From Dimargaris cristalligena (Eukaryota; Kickxellomycota; Dimargaritomycetes; Dimargaritales; Dimargaritaceae): a stretch of 48,979 nucleotides of DNA. The position numbers were made by a program, and so were the translations under genes. Within the stretch, counting starts at the first letter, position 1; the number at the start of each line of letters is the position of its first letter. The notes beneath the pieces were generated by a model that worked only from the letters and a program-made list of their open reading frames with translations, had not been told where the DNA came from and searched no databases. Shown in pieces: positions 1-11,217 of this stretch. The stretch covers positions 1 through 48,979 of the forward strand of contig JANBQC010000163.1 in NCBI GenBank assembly GCA_027576995.1, in the 5' to 3' direction.

Positions 1-860
1 ATAAAATATAATAATAGAAAAAACAATATAATAATGAAAATGGAGGAAAAATGACTATACTCATCAGGGGCAGGGGCAGGGGCTCATTCACTCTTCAGGG
101 GCATACTTCCGATAAGTGTGAAAAATGGATTAAAAATAAAAGTAGGTAAAAAAATGTGGTAAGTTCACCACACCCTCCCCACCCAGAGAGCAGCATAAAT
201 GAACCAACCAATACTGATAGTGAGAGATGTAATGTCACCTTGGACCCAACCATGCCTAATGCTTTGTTTGGAATGGGTTGGGGCCTCACTGTTTCAAGAA
301 TAGTGGTACCTGGATGCAGGTTGCTCCTGCAGTAGGTGAAGGAAGTGGCAAATTTAGATTCCAATGGCCACCATCACAAATAACCTGAGCCTGTAGGTGC
401 CATTTATGACAATTACCCAGTATTGCCCAACAAGATTAAACTGTCCATCAGTAATAAAGATGAACATTCAACTGAGGGCCAGAAATAACCCAGGACCCAT
501 TCAAAATCCCAAATCAAAGTGAGGGCTTGCATATGTAATGTTTGCAAGAAATCATTTTCAAGACTGTTTCTTCTTAACAGGCACATAGGAATACACACTG
601 GGGAGAACCATATACCTTGTAATATTTGTAATAAATACCTTTCAAGTGTCAATTATCTCAGGGTATATATGCAAACACACAACAGGGAAAAGCCTCATAG
701 CTGCAAGAATTGCAAAAAAAGATTTATAGCAACTGGTGATCTCAAAAGGCATATACAAACACACACCAGGGAGAAGCCTTTTACCTGCACAATTTGCCAA
801 AAACTGTTTTCACAATCTGATAGTCTCAAAAGACACATGAAAATACACCCCAGGAACTAA
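1..860 (+). pseudogene. Broken C2H2 zinc-finger gene, left copy of a tandem pair (5' part outside the window)
   Basis: The last part (about 519-857) encodes four C2H2 fingers with H-T-G/R-E-K/N type linkers; finger 2 has Tyr where the first zinc-binding His should be. DNA upstream (about 50-520) can be aligned by eye with exon 1 and the linker of the intact copy at 1802-2829, so this is a paralogue. In the aligned reading frame a TAA stop at 486-488 lies just before the finger block, and no ATG follows it before the first finger. The 5' exon would lie left of position 1. Similarity continues past the stop into the 3' flank, so the duplication was larger than the coding region. I infer a decayed copy; a transcript joining across the stop by splicing would change that. 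Confidence 0.6.
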
Positions 861-1801
861 CTATTCACCTGAGGCTATTGGGTATATCCATTCATGAAAC
901 TTGGTAGCTTAAACCATCATTTGAAAACAACCATTTGTGGGAATTCTCCTAATATTTGAATACAGCAAAAGTGTTGATGAATTACCCCAATCCAAATTTC
1001 AAATTATTATATAATTGGGTCATATTGACAATGGCATCTGGTTAACTGAAACATAGCTTATAATGAATGCTGCTAGAGTTAATATTTCACTATAGCATTT
1101 TCTATTTTCTAATCAATTATAAATAAACCTACATTATTTAGTTTGGCATATAACCACCAAATAAGCTTGATGTTGTTACACTCCCCCCAATAGTGTATTA
1201 ACCCCTAATTTGAACCCCCCCACTAAAATAGAAGGTGGTTGGGCTTATCTGTGGGTATATTTCATCTATTGGCAGACATTTGAAATGCAACCAACCTCTA
1301 GCATTTATTCAGTAGCCTAATAGCCATACTTGCTATATACAGACTCCAAATGTGTTATCTGAGTATTAATCCTCCCCAACACTAATGCAGTCCTCACTCA
1401 GACTATGGTGGCATTGTATTATATGAGCAGCAGGAAACATATTACTGGGGGTGTTTGCTTTCATCTAGCAATTGGTGGGTATACTCTTGCTTCAGTGTTG
1501 TTGAACAATGTAGCCATGCTATACACCCAACTGCTTTGCTTACACACACTTTAAGGTACACAATATATATATATATATAAGTGCAAACCCTGGTATTTCC
1601 TGGCATGATACACCCCCCCCCATTAGAATTCGATTGAGTGTGGTCATATATACATTATTTGTTATATATATACATTTTGGATGTAAAATATACCTTAGGT
1701 AGATTTTTTTTCCAGCCATTGCTAGTGGTTTTTCTTATTTCGGTCTTAACTAATAATATTGTATCTCTTACTCTTAACTAACCTTGATCAGTCCTCCTAA
1801 A
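861..1801. other. AT-rich spacer between the two zinc-finger copies
   Basis: No coding exon is visible. The first ~100 bases resemble the 3' flank of the right copy (2830-2930). A short AT run occurs near 1563-1579 and a homopolymeric C run near 1612-1620. The final ~100 bases should hold the promoter and leader of the downstream zinc-finger gene. Confidence 0.6.
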
Positions 1802-2829
1802 ATGTGCATATTCAAATGGGCCAGCCTTGTTCTGGCCTTACTTTTCCTAGCATGTGTCTCTGAAGTAAACAATCCTGAATCTGACCTAGATGAATTTATT
1901 ATTTATCCCCCTGGTCCCTTGTTTAGTATTGATTACACAACTATTAATACAATCCCGGGACCCTGCACCAAGAACCCACCATTATCTGAGATCAACTATT
2001 ATATAAGTCAATCAGACAGGGATGGATTGGGGCAATCCATTGACCAGTTTGAGTATACCATGGGTGACAGCAATACCACGGGACTCCTCCAACCAGCAGA
2101 TTTACTTGACTCCAACTACCTCAAAAATCAACTTGCATTAGTGAGACCTCTTTCTTTTACTGATGGTAGTATATTAGTTGTGATTAGGGCCAATGGCAGG
2201 GGCAACAGTGTCATTTTAGACCCAGCCCTGGTAAGTGACCTAACTAGTATGGATTGGGACCCCACTGTTGCCAGTATTTGGGAATTCTGCTCCAGCAACA
2301 GGTTGGGGAAATGTTGGCATTTAATCCTGCCAGCTGCCATAACAAACAAGGTAAACCTGTGGAGGCCATTCAGCATGTGAATCACTCAATATTGTTCAAC
2401 AAGCAGAAACTGTCCACCGGTGATCAGGATGAACATTTGACCACAGACCAGAAGCAACCTAGGACCTATTCAAATCCAGGTGTCAAAGAGAAGACTCATG
2501 TATGTGACATTTGCAAGAAACCACTTTTAAATATTGCTAGTCTCAAGAGACAAATGAAAATACATACCAGGGAGAAACATTTTACCTGCCAGTTTTGCTC
2601 CAAGTCATTTGCAAAATCTAATTATCTCACAATACGCATACAAACACACACTGGGGAGAGGCCTTTTGCCTGCACATTCTGCCCTAAATCATTTCCACAA
2701 TCTGCACATCTCACATCACATATAAAATCACACACTGGGGAGAAGCCTTGTATATGTACCATTTGCCACACATCTTTCCCACAATCCAGTCAGCTTATAA
2801 CACATATGAAAACACACACAAACCAATAG
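1802..2829 (+). CDS. C2H2 zinc-finger protein with signal-peptide-like N-terminus
   Basis: Two exons, 1802-2230 and 2275-2829 (327 aa). The intron starts with GTAAGTGACC, contains CCTAAC, and ends at CCAG (2274); a second in-frame acceptor at 2295 would shorten the protein by 7 aa. The start is the first ATG, beginning MCIFKWASLVLALLFLAC, which looks like a cleavable signal peptide. Then comes about 150 aa of acidic, Ser/Thr/Pro-containing sequence and, from about residue 225, four C2H2 fingers joined by HTGE-type linkers. Finger 1 has Gln and finger 2 has Arg in place of the first zinc-binding His; fingers 3 and 4 are intact. C2H2 proteins normally bind DNA in the nucleus, so the hydrophobic N-terminus is odd. 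Base composition and codon use are AT-richer than the other genes here. Target and function are unknown. Confidence 0.65.
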
Positions 2830-4390
2830 TAATTCACAAAATTTGGTGACTAACACTGCTATTTGGAATTGTTAGCTTATAGGATATTTCCAAATATTTA
2901 ATTTTAACAATAGTCAACACAATCCATATGCATTGTAACCAGCATTTCAATAAATAAAACAATCTTAAAATTGGCCCTATAACTATGGATATTATAATAT
3001 TAGTACAGTTGATAAGACCTGTCCCAAGTTAGATCTTATAACCAAAAGGGCTACTTAAGAATCCCAGTTTGGGATTCCTAACTTGGGCTATCACCTGGAT
3101 GGCAATATAGTAAGTTCCCAATTACTATTGCTCCTCTGGTTCCACCAGAGTCTTCCAGATCCCAACAGACTTTAACTGATCTACTTTGTATTTCTTAGTA
3201 TCCTATATTATTCCCTTCTGGACAATCCCACAGTATTATCTAAGTATTTTAATACCCTGCCCATGACATGCCTTATTAAGTCCTTAGCTTTTATTTTCCT
3301 CTTACCTATCCAATAAATCCACCTATATGCTCACCCTTGATAGTGAGTGAACATCTGTCCTGATTTATTTCTATACCCACATCATTTTCCACCTGTACCT
3401 GTCAGGTAAGTAGGTGTTAATTGGGAGTACTTCTGGTACTGTATCAGATAGAAGCCCACCCACATATACTCTTAAAAGATATGGCCAAGCCTGCCACAGA
3501 TCAATTTCCCTTACTCTATCACCACTATATCTCCCAGTTATTCCTTAAACATTAACTGCCCATGCCTTCTGATACCATGGGCCTAACCTGGAATCTTAAT
3601 GCTGTACTGAATACTTCCTGTCCTCATTTTAATTACATAGGAATGTAGTGCTTTGCATCTTTATATTAAATATATAATACATTATTGATTTGTCTACCTA
3701 TGTGACTCTTATTATTATACAAAAATTTGTGGCATCACTGCCTAGCCTTTTTCTGGGGTCTTCGGGCATTACTTCACTACTATATTGCTGCATTTAGGCC
3801 TCAACAGCCAAACTAATATTTTAAAAATGATTTACTCTGTAGTCAATTACAAGGGATCATCATTGTCATAACTCTTAATTCATAGTATTGCACCTCAATT
3901 TACTTTGCTCCCCCACCTATCTGCATCTATTACTATCACATCCGGAATAGAACTTTGTTTCAATATCACCATTAGCGCTGAATAAAGTCAGGATCTTCAA
4001 CGCTTTTAGTGTTGCAGCTATTTCTAATGATGTAGAAAACTGACATGTGTTCGTTGTTTTGGAGCCCCACTCACATACAGGGTACATTTATCCAGCCAAC
4101 GAACTGCTATTTAGTTCAGTACAGTGTGATTCAGTGTGCTAAAAGAAGGCCGTATTCTCGTTACCAGTGCAGTTAACAAAACCGAATCCTCTGTACCATA
4201 AGTGCAGCAATGTTATAGCTGTCTCAACCCCCTCCACTCACTAAGCTACCTTACCATCAATCCCCCAAGCAATGACTTAGATTTTGGCGGCTTATGAAAT
4301 ATCCCCCCGCGTAACGTATTTCTTTGGGGAGTTAACTGAGACTAAGTGGTCTCGGTGGAATTAGTTTAGTTCCAAAGTCCCTCTGGGGAC
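2830..4390. other. AT-rich intergenic region
   Basis: No exon with coding character on either strand. It starts with the 3' flank of the zinc-finger gene (AATAAATAAA near 2950). A nested inverted repeat sits at 3023-3087. The rest is AT-rich and unassigned. Composition becomes more GC-rich at about 4.3-4.4 kb, just before the Nudix gene. Confidence 0.6.
3023..3087. repeat. Nested inverted repeat (two stacked stems)
   Basis: The outer arms CCCAAGTTAG (3023-3032) and CTAACTTGGG (3078-3087) are perfect complements. Directly inside the right arm, GAATCCCA (3059-3066) and TGGGATTC (3070-3077) form a second perfect 8-bp stem with loop GTT. Both are read directly from the sequence. It could be a folded 3' UTR element, a mobile-element end or a chance structure; nothing nearby identifies it. 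Confidence 0.6.
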
Positions 4391-5969
4391 ATGGCTCACC
4401 ACGGTCATTCCAAATCGTTCAACATCAGTCTTTTTTTATCTGCTGCTAGCTCTTTATGCCAGGGCGTAAAGCTTCTACTAATCTCCGTTAACATGTCGAA
4501 ATTCAACAATTTATTGGAGGTGACGAAGACCTGCGACACTATGCCGCCCTTCCCATTCGAACATCATATGAATGCCGACGAGTGCCCGGTGCCCTTTACG
4601 TTTAGGGACCAAATCGAGCATGTGGGGGGTTATATTCTCCCTCGGTTTATCCCCGGTCTTCTTCGTGCCTGCGTGGCGCTTGGCCAAGCGAACGGTGCGG
4701 TGGGTACGACGGGAACCGATTTAGAAGAGCAGGCGACCACCACCACCACCACTTCTACCACCCCCCTTGAGTTTTACCTGACGACTTCGACTTGTACAAT
4801 AAGCGGCCGCCCCGTCTCACTTGCACAAGCCCAACAGCTCCTCGCCCAGGAGTCACCCGCGGGTACCGCTGAGCAGGGGAGGTGGGCCAAGGTGACACTG
4901 GCCCCCCACTTGGCCACTTACGAAACTCGTACACGGGCCCTACTGGACCTCGCCCGGGCCCTGCAAAAGGCCGGCGAGTTTCTGGGCCTCCAGGGCTGGA
5001 GGGATGAGCTGTACCCCGTGTACGGTACGAGTGGGCCGGGTCGTCGGGCGGTGGCAAACCAGGCCGCCTTTGCCGTGGAACGGGCGGCGGCACCCATCTT
5101 TGGCATCCAAAACTTTGGGGCGCACATTAACGGTTATTCCTACGCTGAAGATGGCTCCCTGTTTATGTGGGCGGCTCGGCGGAGTTCGACTAAACCCACC
5201 TGGCCTGGCATGCTCGATAATATGGTAAGTGACGATTTTGTGGCTTGTGTCTGCTGAGAGAGCGGGGTAGGGTAAAGTGGAGTGAAACGTAATAATACTT
5301 CCCAGGGAACTAAGAAGCCTCCCTATTTCAGAATAATCATTTACGTGTGGGTATCCATATAATATGTGGCTCACTTGAAGCAACCTGGCCGTGCTTGAAT
5401 CCAGAAATGCCATTATCCGTTTATTTCGATGCTATTATCCGGAATCTTCTGGGTACTGTACTGATCCGACTGCTGTCTTCCACGGAACTGATGGTTTTAA
5501 TTGTTGCTCCTTTTTTGGGTAATAGGTGGCTGGCGGAGCTCCTTACAATATGGGTATTCGTGAAACGGTTGTTAAAGAATGCCAAGAAGAGGCTTCCATT
5601 CCCGCTGAAGTTGCCCAACGTGCTCGGCCCGCTGGTGTGGTTTCCTATATTCACCACAACCCAAATGGGTTGCAACCGGAATATCAGTTTGTCTACGATC
5701 TCCAACTACCCTGGGACTACGACGGGCTGCGCCCCAACGATGGCGAAGTAGAAGCCTTTTACCTTTTTAGTATGTCAGAGTTGCGAGAACGTCTATTGGC
5801 CGGGGAGTACAAGCCCAACTGTGCGCTGGTGTGCCTTGATTTCATGATCCGCCACGGAGTCCTTACCCCCGAAAATGAACCGGACTATCTGGCCATTATC
5901 CAGAGTATGCGGCGGGCCTTGCCTCTACCCGTTCCATCATTTGATGTTTACCGGGACCGAGTCCATTAG
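4391..5969 (+). CDS. Nudix hydrolase of the DUF4743 family (thiamine-diphosphate-type)
   Basis: Two exons, 4391-5224 and 5526-5969. The 301-base intron has donor ATG|GTAAGT and acceptor GGGTAATAG, phase 0. The join restores the family block WPGMLDNMVAGG followed by the Nudix box, whose core reads KECQEEASI (K for the usual R, S for the usual G). Upstream is the N-terminal DUF4743 domain, with an HINGY motif shortly before the junction. Relatives are yeast YJR142W and plant NUDT20/24, reported to hydrolyse damaged or oxidised thiamine diphosphate. From the first ATG the protein is 425 aa; the family start matches the ATG at 4493 (MSKFNNLLEV, 391 aa). The 34-residue extension could be a targeting peptide or untranslated. 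A Thr run is encoded by an (ACC)n tract near 4735-4760. Confidence 0.85.
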
Positions 5970-6187
5970 AATACAGCCATCTGGCCAATCCTACATATAA
6001 TTGGCTACATTGGGTATGGCCGCGTTCCACTGAACCTTACACACCTGATCCCCAACTTACATCTTAATAGTTGATTTGGGCTATTCTTCCCCACTATATT
6101 GATGTATATGCAAGTCGATGCAATTGTCACCCCTTACTGCCACTGCGTACACTGGCAACAAATATTAACTAATATCCCCTCCTCCAG

Positions 6188-6408
6188 ATTCCAAGCCTCC
6201 TGCTCCATTAATGGTGCTGCTGTTCCCCATACTACGCGTAGGTGATGGATGCAACTGGGTACACTGGTTGTCCAATTGAATTCCCCTACTCTTACACTAT
6301 CCTTCGTTGACTAACCTATATTTACAACTGAACCGAATACGCCACGGACTTATGCTCCACCTATGCCGTATCCCAGACATGCTGATTAGCCAAGCGTACA
6401 AGTGGTAG
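6188..6408 (+). CDS. Possible last two exons of an unidentified gene or spliced 3' UTR
   Basis: Two plus-strand segments have classic acceptors: 6188-6241 (branch TTAACTAAT, acceptor CTCCTCCAG, donor GTAG|GTGATG) and 6377-6408 (branch GACTAACC, acceptor TATCCCAG). Joined in phase they encode an apparent C-terminus ending ILRVDMLISQAYKW and a TAG. No upstream exon could be placed. They lie 220 bases downstream of the Nudix stop and could instead be spliced untranslated sequence of that gene. I do not recognise the peptide. Confidence 0.22.
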
Positions 6409-7249
6409 CACGGTAGGTGCAAGGCGCCTTTTCAAATAATAAAGGGACATTCATTTCTGTCGCTGCCCATGGAGAGGCTAAGGGAGAAGGAGGATGGGGG
6501 AGGGAGGGGGGGTAGTACATGAATACATCAAGTGAGAATGCAATAGGTGAGCAGCAGAGGAAAATCAAGAAGAGGAGGACATGTGCCAAACAAGGTCTGG
6601 CTAGAGTTGATCTCCTCTAGGATCAGGTTCCACCATTTGCTGTGTATAGTAGAGGGGTGAATATGTTCACTGGATTCTAACGGGTACATTATGTGGCGTA
6701 AACTAAACATACACTGCCTCCCACTTCCGTCTACATTGGTTATCTCGCTAGTCAGCCGACTCCAACAGAATCATGGGTTGGGTTTCGACAGCAAACTTGA
6801 GCGCAATCCTCGCCCTTCTCATGGATTGCTTATTCTTCAGCACGTGTATTGCTTGGTACGGCGGTATCCTCTAATCGACTTTCTTGGCAGTTGAATTTAA
6901 CCATCTATTGACATTAATGGCAGATGTAGAGCCGCATGATCGCCCCGGTAGTTTATCGCTATCCCAGGTGTGCAACAATGCTCAGACCGGTGATTACACG
7001 GGAAGGAACCTTCAAGACTCCAATGCTTTAATACTGGGCCAATATGGGTAAGGGGATTTCAAAGAGTATAAACTGGCGGAGGGTGAGGATAATAACTGGC
7101 AAATGGATGAGAAATACGCTGGTCCGTTGTTTTTTAAGGGGTGAAATGTCTTTAGGATAAAATATCGGCTGGTAAACATAACTCTCTAGGGGTTTTGAGG
7201 GGGAAATGATCATAGGAGATAAGGGTATGAAACTAAAAAAAATAAAGAA

Positions 7250-7952
7250 TTTAAGGACGAGAGCTTTGCCCGCGCCATGGGATTGGAGATTTGGATTTCC
7301 CCTGGTAAAGGGCTAAAGGGTATAGTAGATATAGAAGAGCCAAAAAAACAAACAAAAAGGAGGAGAAGGAGGAGGAGTAAAAAATCACGCAATAATGTAT
7401 TTCTGCGGGTTGTCGCTTTAAGACCGTTCAATTTTCAGTATTTCGACTTGGCTATACGCATACCGATACATGTCAAAATGTTCAGTTACATAAATACCGA
7501 GGATTCCGGCGGCTGGGCTCGCGATAACGACGTCGCCCTCGTACTCCTGACCACTGCCGAGGTCGACAAAAACCACCTTGTCTATATCAATCAGGAGGAT
7601 AAGGAACAAGGTCACAAATGAGTGGGGGAAAAGTTGAGGGAAGATGAGCGGATGCGAGGGGACGAGGATGCGACCAATGCGGATTTAGTGGTACGACCCC
7701 AGAGGTGTTACAAACCGAAAGTAGTTAGAGAAAGGGATAGACTATTAGCCAAGGCACAGGTGAATGGAATACATATATAACCGTACCCAGTAGGAAGAGG
7801 AGGTCCCCCGATGTATTTCCTAATTAACCAGGACGGGAGAGTCATCGATATCCCCTCCCCAACATAGAAAATGAAACAATTAGGGGGGACAGGTGCTAAT
7901 GAAATAGGTCTTACCACCGGGGATGAGGTCATTGGGTGAATATGTCATGGCG
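7250..7952 (-). pseudogene. Possible methyltransferase remnant (SAM motif I)
   Basis: On the minus strand three segments join in phase: 7952-7915 (ends DLIPG, donor GGTG|GTAAGA), 7581-7498 (acceptor TTGATATAG) and from 7301 downward (acceptor TTACCAG). They read PGDKVVFVDLGSG, then GDVVIASPAAGILG, then GEIQISNPMARAKL. The first part matches the glycine-rich SAM-binding motif I of class I methyltransferases, and the order resembles FAM173/ATPSCKMT-type enzymes (DLGSGDGR..., then G-x-E-x-NP). A QEYE insertion breaks the motif, and no convincing N- or C-terminal exons were found. It may be a relic, a very divergent gene, or coincidence; the opposite strand is also open over part of it. Confidence 0.25.
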
Positions 7953-9257
7953 CTAACCGTTTGTCTATTTAGAGATAAATTAATTTTGGCGAAGTGTTTG
8001 CGGCTCTGCTTTTGAATAGAAGACCGTGGTGTAAAATCAAGGAGGGGTCCAGGGCAATAGTGCGTGTAGGATAGGAAGTCCAAGGATTTTCTTCGTAGCC
8101 GGGCTTATATACCAAGTACGACAGCCAAGTGCGAGTGGGAAAATGGGCCAGGTAGGGAAGATGGAAGGGGACGGGCAACAAAGAGGCGGAGCCTGGGTAG
8201 GACTAAAAACGGGGAAGAGGTCTTTGGGGAACAATTGGCTGGAAATGGTCAATAATGGATTCTGCACTCAACACCCATCAGTACGGGTATGGGATACGGT
8301 GGCTTTTGGCAAAGGGGGTGTACAGTACAATAAGGGCAGTGGAAACGTGAACAATGTTGGCGTCGGGAGGCAGGCGCGAGGGGGGTGCTTATATATATAT
8401 TCGCATCCGAGGTCACGCTAAACCAACTGTACCACTGGGTCCCCGACGAGAATGGTGCCTTTCTTCTTGTCTTTAAAAAAAAGAAAAAAGGAAAGAAACC
8501 AGACCGGAAGGGTGGAAAAGACGCGGGGAACAGACTGAGAAAAAAGGGTGCGCCAACACGTTATCTAGAGGGAAATGGCCAAATGGGTACACAGCCAGAA
8601 TTCCTCTTATTCTTGTCGTTCTTTCTAAAAATACGATGAAGAAGAAATGTGATTAATCCCTAGAATCCAGTGCAGCCGCGTCTGACCGAAAAAGGGCCGG
8701 TCATTTTGAGGGTTATTAAGCCAAACCCGGTGTTAAGGGCTGTGCCGCTCAACAACAAAAGTAAATACTGGCAATTATATGGTTTAGTAGATGTCGGTGT
8801 GGAGCTGTGACGTGTCAGTAATAGATTAAGAAACTTCGGCCCCAAACCACACACTACTCATTCGGCAGAAACAAACCCAGTAGGTGGGGCGAAAATAGTT
8901 ATGTAACGCCCCTCTTTTCCTCCATCACCTGCGCCAACGAAGGTGCGCCGCCGCACATAATTCGTCAGGGGAAAACTAGTACTCGATGGATTTACTGCAT
9001 TATTTACTACCTGGACGAAACCGGTGCCCTCTAGGCGATAGCATAGACCGTCTAGAAGTTCCTTCATTGGGGAAGCACGGGGAGAAGAGTGGAGTGAAGG
9101 GGAATGCAGATAGCTGCGATGTGGCGCAGACACAGGAAGTTGATTTAACATTAGATTGTGAAGATTGAATTGGAACGAAGTGCACGGGAGAGGGGGGAAG
9201 GCGAAAGTAGAGGTGTGCAAAGCCATTGACTGGTCCAACGTCCATGCCCCCCGTCGA

Positions 9258-9398
9258 TCATCTTGGGGCATGGCGCATCTTTATTTCCCAATTCTTCAGA
9301 CTACGCTCCTTTAGTCCTAAAATGTAATCTGGAATAGCACCACTGACCTTCGGCATGGCATCCATGAAAACACCGGGCTCATCTGCCACCGCCAGCAT
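9258..9398 (-). CDS. Small open frame, 46 codons, unknown
   Basis: Minus-strand ATG at 9398 to TGA at 9258, preceded by a possible acceptor CTCTCTTCAG. The peptide begins MLAVADEPGVFMD and ends KNWEIKMRHAPR. Amino-acid composition looks protein-like, but I recognise no family and see no flanking exon. It may be chance. Confidence 0.15.
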   Translation of the reverse strand: MLAVADEPGVFMDAMPKVSGAIPDYILGLKERSLKNWEIKMRHAPR

Positions 9399-11190
9399 GG
9401 GCTAGGGCTAGGGCTGAAGAGAGAGCATAAAGGTAAGGTCAGTTTTACAGAGGTGCTTGTTCGGCCTTGGAGGATCGATGAGGAAACACTGCTAGAATGG
9501 AGTAGTGGATGCGGAAAGGGGGGCTATCGCTCTTGATGGTTCTTCTCCATTGTAGCAGCTTGACCTAGCGGACCTCTGTTGGACAAGTTTCTATAATTAA
9601 TGGCCCGCTTACGAGGGTGACGATTAGTGGTTCTATAATAGTGGCGGGGTTTCATTTTTGTAGGGGGTTTACTTCAGCCACATGGAAAGATTCGCAGGGG
9701 GTTTGTGATGGCATAGGTCTTACGTGGTCACAACTCCATTACAAGTGTGGCAATTTGGGAGTACACGGCGGCCCCGAAGATTCCGTAGCTTGTTAATGCG
9801 GAACAGGTCTTCCAGTCGCCTCCACCTTTCCACTCGCTTGTTCAAACGGGGCTTGGCGTCTTGTCATCCCTAGCGGCCCTTAAAGATGCGAACCATGGTG
9901 CTTCGCATATTACTTGGTTGACTGAGGTGGGGATGGAGGCTGTTCATGGTGGTACTTTTTCCCGATATATATTAGTGATATGTATTAGTGTAACCACCGC
10001 ACAGGGTCATGGAGACTAAGCTGCAAAAGTATTAGTCAATTCCAATGGCCCAACGGATCCATGGTGCGCCGGTTATTTTTTTTAGTCCAACCACATGAAA
10101 CCAGAGCCCCTCTATCAGACTATGCTGGGAGGCGTGCTACCGACCTACCGCGATATGTTCATGGGGAATGGCCATGGTCTAACCGCCATGGACCCTCCTC
10201 CCCAGGCGCTGACAATAAGATGGCATACACCCCCTTGGGTCAGCCGAGAATGGCTTGGTGGATGGGCGGATGGATGGGAAGAGAAGGGTGATGAAAGGGG
10301 GCTGTTTAAGCACTCTGCGACCATCCGTCGTTTATTTTAGATTTATGCATTACAGTGTAAATATCAGCGAATTCCCCCTCCAATTCCTATAATAGCCATG
10401 TCCATTGCAGGTGGCTCAGTGTCCTCTCCGTATCTGAGGCTGATTTCAGACGCACAGCAAAATTGTCGAATAACTCAATGGCATGTGCATCTGGTAGTTT
10501 CCTAAATAGTCGCTGTTGGTCGGTCGGAATTGACCAGGTAACAAACAGAGGCTTGGGTCACCAAAATACCCAGTTTTAGAGACTGGGTCTACGGAGGGAA
10601 GGAATACCGATCCGTATCGTCTGAAGGCCAGTCATGGGCCGCTGAAGACACTAAACAGCAACGCCGAGGTCCCAGGCGGTGAGCGATGGCTGGGAGGTGA
10701 TGGGTGTCCCGTGCGACTGGGAATTATCGGCATTTCGCCCCAATTACCACGGGGCTTGGGTGCCGGTTCGTGATGGATCAGTTAACTCGAAAAGGAAATA
10801 GTGAGTTGGGGTTTACGACGTGTGAACGTGCCGAGTCGGTCATCTTGGACGGAATACTGGGTAGGCCGTGTTGTTCGAGGTCAAATCCGGGTTCCCTAGT
10901 TGATTTGGACTGGACATGTGCCATTCCAGTGAATAATTTGAAATAAATCTCTGGTATTTTGACGGTGGGAAAGCGGAGTTTGCCGAATTCCTCAATACTC
11001 TCCGTAGTAAATGTTCGGGAAATGATGCTGCTTGATATACTCGATATCCTTTCCAGAACGACACCCATATACAACATTAGGTCGATTTTACGGCTAAATC
11101 CACTATTCGATTTACCCGGACATGGCCGAGGTAATGGTGGCGGGTTGATTATTAGACAGGTTATTACTCCACTTTATGCAAGCTGAGGTG

Positions 11191-11217
11191 GCGAGACTAT
11201 AACTTTACCAGTCTCGC
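11191..11217. repeat. Small perfect hairpin
   Basis: GCGAGACT (11191-11198) and AGTCTCGC (11210-11217) are exact complements around an 11-base loop. It lies in unassigned sequence about 460 bases upstream of the proteasome gene. No role is evident. Confidence 0.4.

Noticed and set aside
7277..7621. 114-codon plus-strand open frame with an Arg/Lys run
   Set aside because: The basic run comes from a purine-rich AGG tract, the first half lacks coding bias, and the opposite strand has the better motif. Left unannotated.
8858..9271. 137-codon minus-strand frame in the unassigned block
   Set aside because: No conserved motif and no convincing flanking exons; such a length is possible by chance in 5.7 kb at this composition.
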